Shown: positions 12,669 to 23,000 of the stretch, piece after piece
Position numbering within the stretch: the first letter of the stretch is position 1
Layout of the letters: every line of letters starts with the position of its first letter
Assembly (NCBI GenBank): GCA_030272585.1
Contig: BSYQ01000001.1
Coordinates: 1,674,001-1,738,000 of the forward strand
DNA: 64,000 bases
Source: Bryopsis sp. KO-2023
Lineage: Eukaryota > Chlorophyta > Ulvophyceae > Bryopsidales > Bryopsidaceae
Direction of reading: 5' to 3'
Made by a program: the position numbers and the translations under genes
The notes under the pieces: generated by a model
The model's input: only the letters and a program-made list of their open reading frames with translations
Told to the model about the DNA's origin: nothing
Databases searched by the model: none

Positions 12669-14930
12669 TCAAGGCGCCGCCTGGGTGTTGAGAGGAACGG
12701 TTTCCTCAGCACCCTGGGGACCCCTTTCCATCAAGGCATATCCAAACCCTTCCTCCTCTGGTGGGACATACGTGGTTTCCCCAGGAAACCTCGACCGCCT
12801 CCCTCGAACTCGCTTGAAAACCACCACACTCACAATCAGAGCCGCAACCACCAGCAATGCGATCATCAATCCTCCAAACACACTCGCCCCTTTTGAGCCG
12901 CCGGAGGCTTTGGCCTCCGGGCTGTTTTCCAAGCGATCCGTTAACAGATTCGAATTGGTGGGGACGGGTCGTCGCGCTGTGACTGGTGGCAAGACGCTTC
13001 TGGAGGTTTGCCTGAATGCTGGGTATCTGTTCTCTGTTGGTGGATACATGGGTGGATCCTCCGTCACCACCGGGACATAGTCTGGGGCTGTTTCTTCCCA
13101 ATCCTCCCCGTAGCTGTCCATGTAATTGCTCTCATCGTACGGTTGGCAATTCACTCCGGTGTAACGAAGCTCGTCCGGATTCTCGCATGTCAGACCCTTG
13201 TTTCCAGCCAAGAACACTCGAGTCGCCGTGATGGCAGGCGTTTTGCTGGGGTAGAAAAACTCCGGAACCTCGCCGTCGAACTCGTTGAACCTCAAGTCAA
13301 AACTCGGCCGAATTTGGGGAATGGCGCTGTTACGCATGTCTTTGAACACACTGATTTTCCCGAGAGCTTCCGGGATTTGGCCTTCGAAGGTGTTGAAAGA
13401 AATGTTGAGCAGCAAGAGGTTGGAAAACTGGCCGTCCTTCACGTTCAGCGAACCGGACAGGCGATTCTGTCCGAGATCCAGCCCAAGCAAGAACGGAGCA
13501 TTACCCAGGCCGACTGGGAATTGCCCTTCCAAGTCATTTTGCGCCATTTCCACGAGCTTCAATGCAGCCGGGGGCTCCCAGGAGGGGCTGCTCCAAGATG
13601 AAGGCAAGGAGGTGAAAAAGTTTCCAGTCCCAGCAAGCATGTACAATGCTGGGATGTTCCCCACATTGTCAGGGATTGGACCTGCCATGGTGTTGGATTG
13701 GAGATCCAGAACTCTCATGTGCAGCACTTGCCCCAAAGACTCGGGCAACCTCCCGCTGAGCTGATTTTCAGCCAGGGTCAACGTCTCCAGATTGGAGTCT
13801 GCCGTGAAAACATCTGGGATGCCCCCAGTGATCTTATTCGATTTCAGTCGCAGCTCCACCATCGAACTGGCACCCCCGGTATCGTCCGAAAGCAAACACG
13901 GGACGAGCTCACCCTCGATTTTGTTCGAACTCAAATCCAGGTAGGAGATCCCCCCCTCCTCGAACACGTTGCAGTAGCTCCCGATGCCATCGAACCGGCC
14001 TGCAATCTTGTTGCCCTTCATACTCAAACGCATCATCATATCAAGAGACCCGATTTTCCCCACTATTTCACCCACATCCCCAGTCATGTAATTTCCATCC
14101 AAGTCCAGTTTCACCAGCATTTTCATCTTGGTGAATTGCTCCACTGGGAGGGAGCACTGGAGACCGAAATTCCTCATGTCCAACCGCATCAGGCGCCCAT
14201 CCCTCGAGCACAGGCTCCCTTCCCTGTGGCAAAAGTCGACCTCGATGTTGTGTCCGTCGCTGGTAACGAAATTATCCTCGTTGGTCTCGGTGGCGTTGGC
14301 TTTCCATGGGGAACAGGCGCCCTCCTCCTTACAACACTCCTCGTAGATCTCCTTGAGCGCGCCCACCTCCTCGTCCACCAGCTTCCTGTCATCGTACGAT
14401 ACGTCGAGATCGAACTTGTACTCCGTGGCCTCCCAAGCCACCCCCGTTATCGTGCAGGCGAAACCGACGATGTGTTTTTTCGAGCCCTCCACGGACATTT
14501 CGCCACCTTGGTAAGGGTTGCTTTTCGATGACAGGAACAGTTCATCGGTGTCTTGCGAGTGGATTGACCTCCACGCGTAGAAGGTCGGCGAAGGGTCCCT
14601 TCCCAAACTCGTCAGCCACGGGGCGGGTGCGCAATGGACGTCAGCGTCGCCGTGCCGATTCAAAACGTACAACATCACAAGAAAGTCAGGGAAGCGCCCG
14701 TGTTTCTTTTCCCCACCAAACCATACCACACGCTTCTCATCTTTCTCCAACGTCCCTGAGATCTGTCCGCCGGTTTTGAGATTCGCGACATCAACAGTGC
14801 TCTGGTCTTGCCCAGGGACGGGGATGAGTCCTTCGAGGGCGCCGCGCCCCCCTAAACCGAAGCGCAGCTGCGTCAACAAAACAATAACCGAAAAACCCCG
14901 AAACAAGGAAAGCTTTCGCACTGTAGCCAT
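12669..14930 (-). CDS. Secreted/membrane LRR protein with N-terminal PPC-like domain and single TM helix
   Basis: One uninterrupted exon of 753 residues. Residues 1-28 form a signal peptide (SVIVLLTQLRFGLGG). Residues about 50-190 contain GGQISGTLEKDEKRVVWFGG and HIVGFACTITGVAW, resembling a pre-peptidase C-terminal (PPC) beta domain. From about 190 a cysteine-bearing cap leads into roughly ten leucine-rich repeats of plant type, e.g. LVKLDLDGNYMTGDV, SYLDLSSNKIEGEL, LETLTLAENQLSGRLP and LLGLDLGQNRLSGSL. A Pro/Thr/Tyr-rich linker follows, then a transmembrane helix (GGLMIALLVVAALIVSVVVF) and a cytosolic tail of about 45 residues starting KRVRGRRSRF. There is no kinase domain, so it resembles receptor-like proteins. 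The lack of introns contrasts with every neighbour. Confidence 0.85.
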   Translation of the reverse strand: MATVRKLSLFRGFSVIVLLTQLRFGLGGRGALEGLIPVPGQDQSTVDVANLKTGGQISGTLEKDEKRVVWFGGEKKHGRFPDFLVMLYVLNRHGDADVHCAPAPWLTSLGRDPSPTFYAWRSIHSQDTDELFLSSKSNPYQGGEMSVEGSKKHIVGFACTITGVAWEATEYKFDLDVSYDDRKLVDEEVGALKEIYEECCKEEGACSPWKANATETNEDNFVTSDGHNIEVDFCHREGSLCSRDGRLMRLDMRNFGLQCSLPVEQFTKMKMLVKLDLDGNYMTGDVGEIVGKIGSLDMMMRLSMKGNKIAGRFDGIGSYCNVFEEGGISYLDLSSNKIEGELVPCLLSDDTGGASSMVELRLKSNKITGGIPDVFTADSNLETLTLAENQLSGRLPESLGQVLHMRVLDLQSNTMAGPIPDNVGNIPALYMLAGTGNFFTSLPSSWSSPSWEPPAALKLVEMAQNDLEGQFPVGLGNAPFLLGLDLGQNRLSGSLNVKDGQFSNLLLLNISFNTFEGQIPEALGKISVFKDMRNSAIPQIRPSFDLRFNEFDGEVPEFFYPSKTPAITATRVFLAGNKGLTCENPDELRYTGVNCQPYDESNYMDSYGEDWEETAPDYVPVVTEDPPMYPPTENRYPAFRQTSRSVLPPVTARRPVPTNSNLLTDRLENSPEAKASGGSKGASVFGGLMIALLVVAALIVSVVVFKRVRGRRSRFPGETTYVPPEEEGFGYALMERGPQGAEETVPLNTQAAP

Positions 14931-15224
14931 TTTTGCGTTGGATTGTTGGCAAAGCTCCGCAGCCCTTGAGAATAAAACGAGCGCGCTTGATGGAAACTAC
15001 TGGGTGCGGGTGACGACCCGAATGATCGCTTCGGCCAACCCTGACGCGATTGATGTGAAAAGTGTGAAGATGGGGTGGATGAAAAACACGAATTGAGTGG
15101 GAAAGGGGGCTTCATTGTCGGGGGATTCTGTCACGCAAAGGCGTCGGGCGGTCGTCCAAGCCACGTCTTCGTTTCCTGGTGTATGAAAGCTCAGGAAAGG
15201 GGATCGACAAAGGAGCGCGACGCG
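14931..15224. promoter_or_regulatory. Divergent intergenic region, LRR gene and disordered-protein gene
   Basis: About 294 bases separate the two start codons. An in-frame ATG at 15075 could extend the plus-strand gene and shorten the gap to about 145 bases. No core promoter motif is clear. Confidence 0.35.
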
Positions 15225-18200
15225 ATGGGCGACACACGAGACGTCCCGCATCTCTTACAATTAGCGCAGCTGAACAAGCTCCTCTCAGGAAACCTGAACG
15301 CCGAGCATGGAGCGCCTGAGGAATCGGTTCGCTACGCTGCGAGCGCCGTAGTGTTGGAAGCGGAAACACAGTCTGTGCTTGATGCGCCCGATGTGCTTCC
15401 GGGGCACTCAATCCGTTTGTTGGGCAGAGGGGGGATTCCCAAAGAGTTCATCAAAGAGACCGCGACGGCAGGGACGGCAACGGGACCCAGTTCTCAGGCA
15501 ACTTCAAGCGAAACCGAGTAAGGCCGTGGCGTTTCCCTGCCGCGTGAGTTGCCCAGGAGGCTCCACCCAACGCTATTGATCACCGAATTCACGACACTAA
15601 CGAAACGCAGCTGACGCGCAGGCGCCACCGAAATCTATGGGCACCCGCAAACCAAGAATGCAGACAGGACTCAGGTAATCCCAGAATGAGTAATTCGAGG
15701 TCTGCCCATGTTTTCTGAACAATCATTTTCTCACTTTAATATTGCATGCTTCAGGATCCATGCGTGATGAGGCATCACCATTGCATTACAACGATGGTAT
15801 GGAGATTTCTGGCCTGGACACACCCCAGCACACACATTCACTCAGGCTTCTAGGGAACAGGCCAGCATTTGCTTTCCTGCATCCACATGTCCAGCCAGAC
15901 TACCTAGAAAGAATCGATGATCACAGAAAAACCCTGTCCATCCATCGAGAGCGCCTGGAACAAATGAGCAATCCCAGAAACCCCCTCTCCAGCATGAAAC
16001 CTCCTGAGGTGGGTGGACACGAAATCACAATCATTTCAGCTGAGGGTGGTAAGAAAATGCTAATCCTATCCAGCTGGATCAATTTTTTTCCTTGCTGATG
16101 AGGATTTCGCTTGTTCATGTTGCAGCATGTCACCTCTTCTGCCACTTGCTTGAGAGATTCCAGGCTCCAGCAAGGTCCCTCCCCTGGAACAGGTCAATTG
16201 TCGTCTTCATGTGACCCTCAGCAGCTGTTGCAATCTGTACGAGCGTTCGTTGGAATTCCAGAAAATGCTGTGGTTAGCTTTGGAGATGGGGACATCATTC
16301 TGCCTCCGAGCGAGGATGAGAATGGGGCCTTGACGAAAAGCAGCAGCATGGGATCTGGACAGCACCATGCTGAGAACAATCAGGTGTCCGCCTAATGGCA
16401 GTTGATAGTAACCACCCATATGCTGGGCTTCGCATGTCGGATGGTGCAAGAAATGTTCCTTAGATTCCTTGGCTCATGTTTTCTACTTTGTGCAATTTAA
16501 AAAAATTTGAAATTTGTCTATTTATTTTTTATTTTATTTTTATTTTTTCCATTTGTATTATTGAACATTGGTGGAAATTGGAAATTGGTGTTTGGAATTG
16601 ACCTATGACAGAAAGATATCGGTGGCTACCAGAGCAGGTGTGGGCAAGAATGTCTAAACGGGCCTCCCATGCTTGCGGACTTGACGAACGTTTTGGACAA
16701 TGCAGCAGAAGCTGTGGTCGGTGAGCTCAGGAAGATTCGTGATGCCCTTGAAAGGAAAACACCACCACAGACAGTCATAGAAAACAACCCCTGCACGACA
16801 GAGACACCCTGTCACATCAACAAGGGAACTACGAGCACAGGTAATATATATAGATATATCTTGGAAGAATTTCTTGCTTTAGTATGTATCATCAAATACA
16901 TACAAATATATATGGATGTGTTTGGGATGTGTGGTTGCTTGCCAGGGTCAGCGGAGCGTCGACTCTGAGCTGAGATTTTGTGGACTTATTGGTGCTGTTA
17001 TGACTGTTTTCTGCAGAAGGATGCTACAACAAAGGTGTTGCTGCACGTTTGCTGACCAGGCTGGGCCATCGCACCACACTCCCTCAAAAAGATCCACCAC
17101 GAAAGGCAATCGATCGTGCCAAAGAGAGATCACCCACGCTGAGGTCGGTTGAAAAAGTGCATGCATCGGCCAGCTCTGAAACGGCATCAGCTGAAGGCTT
17201 TGAGGAGAGCGTGCCGACTTCCCCAAGCGAGGATTTTGCCTTGCCTTGTCCCCCGATTCACATGGATCCGCTACCCCCGAGCTTTCTTCAGGAGAGATCG
17301 AAGCGGCCGACTGAGCTCCACATTCCAGCTGCGATATCAATACCAGAACCTGATCAACGGCACATGGTGAGGAGAGGCAAAAGTCAAACAGACCCTGGGT
17401 AGTTTTCCTGGATTCCTGTGCTGTCAAAATAGATAGGAACCCCATATGTGAACAAGGCAATTGATTCTGTGTGCAAGTGATTATTTCTTTGCTTTGTTTT
17501 GGAGGAAGAGATCATTTGATGATCTCCAGCGAGAACACATTCAGGAAAAAACGGCTGGTGAGCCCAAATCCCCTGTCGAGTCGAAAGCATCGAGTCAGAT
17601 CATGTCTGGCACTCCGACTTCCTCCCATCCAGCAGCATCAAGTCAAGATGAAGCATCAACAGATGGCCAGCAGGTGGCAAGCCAAATGCTTCGATCCAGT
17701 CGTTCTGTTCCTGAGAGTGCTGTGGTGGAAGAGAAACCTGGGAGTGTCGAAGAAGCATTTGATTCATCATCAATCACTTATGGTGGTTCTGAGAACAGGG
17801 AGGTGGAGGTGGAGAAAAAATCAATGGCATCCTCTCCAACAACGGGAAATAGCCAGTCGACAGGGTCCCTGGTGAATGACTCTGCCAGCATGAGTGTTGC
17901 TGTGGAGCCTCTGGAGAAGAAGGGAATGTCAAGTGAGCAGGTCACATCCACTCTGATCGCACCCCGTGTTTCAACAGCACAGGGAGCTGCTCCAGAAACG
18001 AACGAGTCCAAGGTAGAATGCTGTGAACCAGCATCGCCTGGGCAAAAATTGAGCATGGACGGCAAACCTGAACAGCAAGATAGATCGGGCGAGAATTCGA
18101 TTGCAATGGAGCTGGCAGAGTTGATCATCAAAGTGACTGGGTCGAAAGAAGTTCCACCAGCTACGGTGGCAAGAGAATTGGGCTGCAGCCTGGAAGGCCA

Positions 18201-19224
18201 CAGTAAAGAGAAAAAAAGTTTTCTTTATGTGGAAGACTTGACGGCTTTCCCTGGTGAAATCGAAAGCAATACGAACAAGGAAACTCAGGCATTCATGGAA
18301 GATCGACACCAGGCGACCAAGGTGGCATCTTGCTTGAAAAAGGATCGTGGCGTGGTTTCTGAAGGATCCTCGAGCTCTTCTGGAAGGACCTCGATCGATG
18401 TTGATCCTGGAGCGTTTTTGTCTGGGCGGGTGGAAATGAGAAATAAGGCTTCGAGAAAGGATGCTGGATGTCAGGCAGACTGCAAGGATGAGTCAGTGAA
18501 TCGTCGAGCATCCGAGGTATGCCTTGTTTTTGCTTGCCTTTCAAGGCAAGCTGCGCCCGTTGCACAACAAGCAGATAAAAGAAAGAGTTCGAAGAAACTA
18601 GTTACTTTTTCGAGTTGGCTTTGGAGTTCTTTCCTGTACGACGTTCAAAATTTATGTGACAATTTGAGAATTTCGGTTGGATAAGAAAAAGAAAACTAGG
18701 TCAGCTAAACTGAAGATATCTCTTATGAAACTCTGTTGTGTCTGCACACCCTTGCGTAATTCAGCTGTCAAGAATTTGTGCGAAGCGAGCCAGCGCTGCC
18801 AGAAAGGCGATGAGAAATGCTGAGCTCAACGATTTGATGAAACATATTGATGAAGTCCGGAACCTAGCAAACGAGATTGAAGACGATATGGTGCAAACGC
18901 ATTCCACAATGAAGGTGAATGGTTTTTTGCTTCGTTTTTTTCAATTTTTTAATTCCAAGTTGAGCTGTTTGTTTGATTTCAAGATTTTATTTTATTTTTC
19001 GTTGATTTGTGAACGAAGCACAGCAACGCTGGAAATCTCATGGAGCCGATAATAATAATACTAATCTGATGAAAGAAGATCGACCGTCTCTTTTCGCTTG
19101 ATTGCTGATTTTTATTCTCCTATTTTTGGCCTGTGTTGTGGTGTAGAGTTTGGAGCAGCAGCGAAGAGAGGCATATCGAGACTCCTTGTTGAAATCAAAA
19201 CAGCGCGATAGATTCAGGAAATGA
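15225..19224 (+). CDS. Large low-complexity protein with C-terminal coiled coil, function unknown
   Basis: Nine exons join in phase to 883 residues: 15225-15517, 15622-15674, 15755-16008, 16126-16383, 16633-16840, 17017-17366, 17509-18516, 18765-18914, 19147-19224. Two segments look folded: exon 3 (LLGNRPAFAFLHPHVQPDYL) and exon 5 (MLADLTNVLDNAAEAVVGEL). The 336-residue exon 7 is Ser/Glu/Lys/Pro-rich and probably disordered. The last two exons encode heptad-like helices, e.g. AELNDLMKHIDEVRNLANEI and SLEQQRREAYRDSLLKSKQR. I recognise no family. A scaffold or cytoskeletal role is possible but is only a guess. Start choice is uncertain: an in-frame ATG at 15075 would add 50 residues. It is divergent from the LRR gene. 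Confidence 0.65.
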
Positions 19225-20082
19225 TACTGACTTAGAGCAGGAGGTGGTCATGGGATGTGTACATGTAGTGAAAAGGATTGAGATTGATTGTGTCTGTAGT
19301 ACCCATCGATAACAAATGACTCATGTGAAAGTGGGAATGCAAGAGAAGAAAAAAAATGCTGTCGATGTTCTCAACCATATTTCCACACACCAAAGGAATT
19401 GTCCGGAACACGAGAGGAGCCATCAGGGATGCTTGTAAGAGAATACAGAATCACTCCCTGAATGTGCCCATTTTTTTCTTTTTTTTTTGTTGTCAGTCGG
19501 GTGCAAGGATAATACGTCTTCACGATGTGTTTCACGCCTTTTTGGCCACGATCCGCTTGTTGAGAAGCAACTCTATGAAACGTCTCACTTTCAAACCCAG
19601 AAGTCGAAAGGAGCGAAAGATTCAGTTCTGCGGCATACAACATTCAAGTTCACGAGGGATGCAAACTTTCATTCGGACGTTCGACGTGGCAAAGCGACAG
19701 AACGTTTCTTTAAAAACACAACGATTGCGAACGAAACTGCCAAAAAACAAACAAACATGATCTTACGGCGCCTTGTACATTGACACCATCCATCTAAACT
19801 CAATTAAACAATTATTCGCACAATTATTGTAAATATCACTAACGCTTGATGCTTAAAAAAGTTGGAAAACTCCAACTTGATGTTTAAAAAAAAAAGTAGA
19901 AAAACTTCGAAATATTACGATGACAAATCCAAAAAAAGAATTCATCGATCACGCCATATGTACAACCTTATATTCAGTCTAATGTACAGCGCTCATAACC
20001 CCTCCAGCACATCCCACATTGCTCATGGATCGTCAAGGGAGATGCTCCATCTTCTTTTTCTCTATTTTTTTTCCTCTGAGCT
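19225..20082. other. Convergent intergenic region with dispersed repeat copy B
   Basis: This lies between the stop codons of the disordered-protein gene and the DUF1749 hydrolase. It contains the 19458-19612 repeat and A-rich DNA near 19850-19940. No gene is supported. Confidence 0.5.
19458..19612 (+). repeat. Dispersed repeat, copy B
   Basis: It matches 5374-5500 in three ordered blocks (gaatgtgcccattttt, tgcaaggataa, gagaagcaactct..tgaaac..ctca). Here the poly-T after block 1 is longer, and about 25 extra bases sit between blocks 2 and 3. Read on the minus strand, both copies give a related short peptide around ELLL, which may be chance or the trace of an old coding sequence. Confidence 0.55.
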
Positions 20083-23000
20083 TCATGAGCCATTCATTTC
20101 AGGTGTTGAGTCCAAGGATTTGATGAACTCAGTCAAAACTGAGACAGCCTCATCTTCATTGCCGTTCAGGGAATGCAAGCCCCCCTCGATGACTCGTGAA
20201 ATTGCATTCGGCCCGATGGCTTGTGAGATTCTCTCCCCCAAAACTCTCGTGTCGATGGATTGTGGAACATACTTATCCTTTCCTGACATCAACACCAGGC
20301 AAGGGACCGGTGCCATGTGCTGCAACACATCCTACACACAAGAAACGAATTTTCCCACATTTGAAAGAACTCATCCCTCCACCACACAAGGAACAGGTCT
20401 CCCGCCCAGCAGAAATATAGCAAAATGAGTTTCTCAACCAAAAAACATGGGTTGTATTGACAGGTTCAACACAGATTGTTTGATGAGCCCTTTCAGAAAT
20501 GTGGATCCACATGTGGTCTGTCCAGACAGACCTGCATTTCTTTTTCTGTAAAGTAGGAGCTGAACATGTCATCGTCCCCTCCTCGCTTAAACAAGTCCAG
20601 AAACCTCCTGGCACATATGGGGGCACCAGCCGGAATAGTGATGAAATCTCTCATCACGATCTCTTCTCCCTTCCCTTGGGAAACCATTTCGAGAGCTGCT
20701 GCCTCATATTTCTTCATTTCTGGATACATTTCTCCATCTTCTTGGTCACTCACCTGTCAGACAAATGTCTCATTCAAAAAGGGAAACAATGTGCAATCAA
20801 ACTGACCCTGTCAGCAGTGTATTTTTTTTCAATTTTACTGGCCCCAAAGTGGCCCCAAATTTAGACATTTCAAATCGTTGTGGCCCTTTTGTGGCCCCAA
20901 TTTTCATTCAAAAATAAGAATGTGGCCCCAAATTCGAATTGTCAAGTTACAAGGTTCGAAAGGTCCCTATCACACTCCTTCCACTTCTTGTTGAACAACT
21001 CACCCACTTTCACTTTCTGGGCATTTTCCTTTCCCCATACTCTAGCCCCACACAAGCAATCCATCCAGTGTCCATGAAAGCAAACAAACAAAAAAAGCCC
21101 TTCCCTATGAAAAACATATAAAAAACAGTCCATTGTCAATGTGGCATCCAAATCAATATCCCTCTCTCTGTTGAACTGTTGTGCCGTCTATTTTGTAACC
21201 ACCAGATTTGGTTCAGATTTGGTTTCTTTTTTCTTTCCCCAGTGAAATATTTTCTCGTCCCCTCCCTTTTTCCCCCAAACCAGAGCTAATGTCACACAGT
21301 GCAAAACCCCCTGACCCCTCCCATCCTGTCAAACATCATTCCAATAATGACATCTCCATGTACAGTCCCTTCTGTTCACAGAGCCAGCCGGCCAGAAGTC
21401 TGGAAACAGCCAACAAGAGCGGAAAAAAGTTCCACCCTGCAATACCGACACCCTGAATGTTCCCCCATTTCCCTTAGTAAATTCCCCAGCCCAGCACCTC
21501 TCCTTGAGATTTCCATTCCAGCCCCTCACTTTTCAAAGTGTCCCCTTCTAAATGATGCCCCTGTTGATTTCTAGCTTCTCTTCAGAATTTTCCAAAGTAT
21601 CTACTTCTGTACCTCAACAAAAATCTGATATTTCATCATTAAGCTCCTCCCAATCAGCCACCCCTGTGCGCTCATTCCCTAGATCATGATTGCCTCCTCC
21701 ATCAGGTGACCTTTTCTTACCTCCCTCATCTTCTTCCACTTCTGGATCATTCCTAGCTGTTCTTCCACCCGTATACCTAGTTTTTTTGTTGTACCATGTG
21801 TCAAATGCATGATGAAAATCAAAGGAATCGAAAGAAGGTTTTGCACTCGCAACTCGAACACACGTCCTCAGATGGTCCCCTTTTAGCCGGTTCCGCAACG
21901 TACTTTTAACCCTCTTGATTGTGCTGAAAGAACGTTCACAATCTGCTGTTGTGATAAACATCACTGTAGTAAATCCGCCTGCAGACCGCTATTGTGGGCT
22001 GCCGGCTGTGAACTGCAAGCCTGAAACGGCTTGGAGGGAAAGAATAGACGACTTGGAAGCGAGACAAAGGGAGTTCAATCCCAAAGTAAGGTTACAAGAA
22101 CGTTCAAACCCCAAGAACTTATAGAATACCCTAGCAGCCTTGATCCTAACTGATCATAGGCTGTAACATCAGTCTGCATCACTGCTGCAAGGCATCAGAC
22201 CTTGCAGTCCTTTCAATCAGAGCCCAGCTCAGCCCCACGGCCATTCCTGTGGTGCTGAGCGACCTTCTAGAACATTCTAGCTGCCAGCTCAGTAGTCCAC
22301 GTACTACTTCACTGCCAGCACACCCTGACTGACTGTATGCTGCCTCAGGGCAGCCAGCCTCCTACTTAAAGTACTGCAGGACTGTCAGCAAGCCTGCTGA
22401 CGTACTGCAGGGCTGTCAGAAACCCTGATTCGCTACATTCCTCCCCATCTGAACTGCAGTAGCCCCTTACTGCACTTTGACTGAAATAAATAACCCTTTT
22501 AGGGAAATTCCATAGCTCAATAAAGATCTGAAAACTCATCATCAAATCAAACCCTACTCCCTTGTAGGTCTAATAAAACATCAACAACCAAAGAACCCTG
22601 CTGCACACTTGAACTTATGTTTTCTGCAACTTCCTACTTCTTTGGCATATAAAAACCTCAATCATTAGAAAACATTAGTCAAATGACTGATCAGCAGTTT
22701 TCCAAAATAAACACTGCTCATCAGCCCACAAAGTTCTAGTAATCAGTAAAACTGTCCCTTCTCAAAGGATACTATTATGCTGCAGCAATAAACCACATTC
22801 TGTTGCAGCTATCAAAAATGTATCTAGTTGGCAGGTTTATTAAGAATCTCTGAAAAATACTCTGCCTGTCCCATAAGCACTCAAGAAAAAGGAACAAAAT
22901 GATATAACTCCCTCAGAAAATTGTTCTTTTTCAAATTCCACCAAGTCAAGAAATATACCAAGTTTCATTCAATCAGCCTAATATGTTCTGCCTGAACTGG

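Noticed and set aside
13008..14531. Long plus-strand frames antisense to the LRR gene
   Set aside because: They are shadows of a single-exon gene with clear signal peptide, LRR and TM features on the minus strand.
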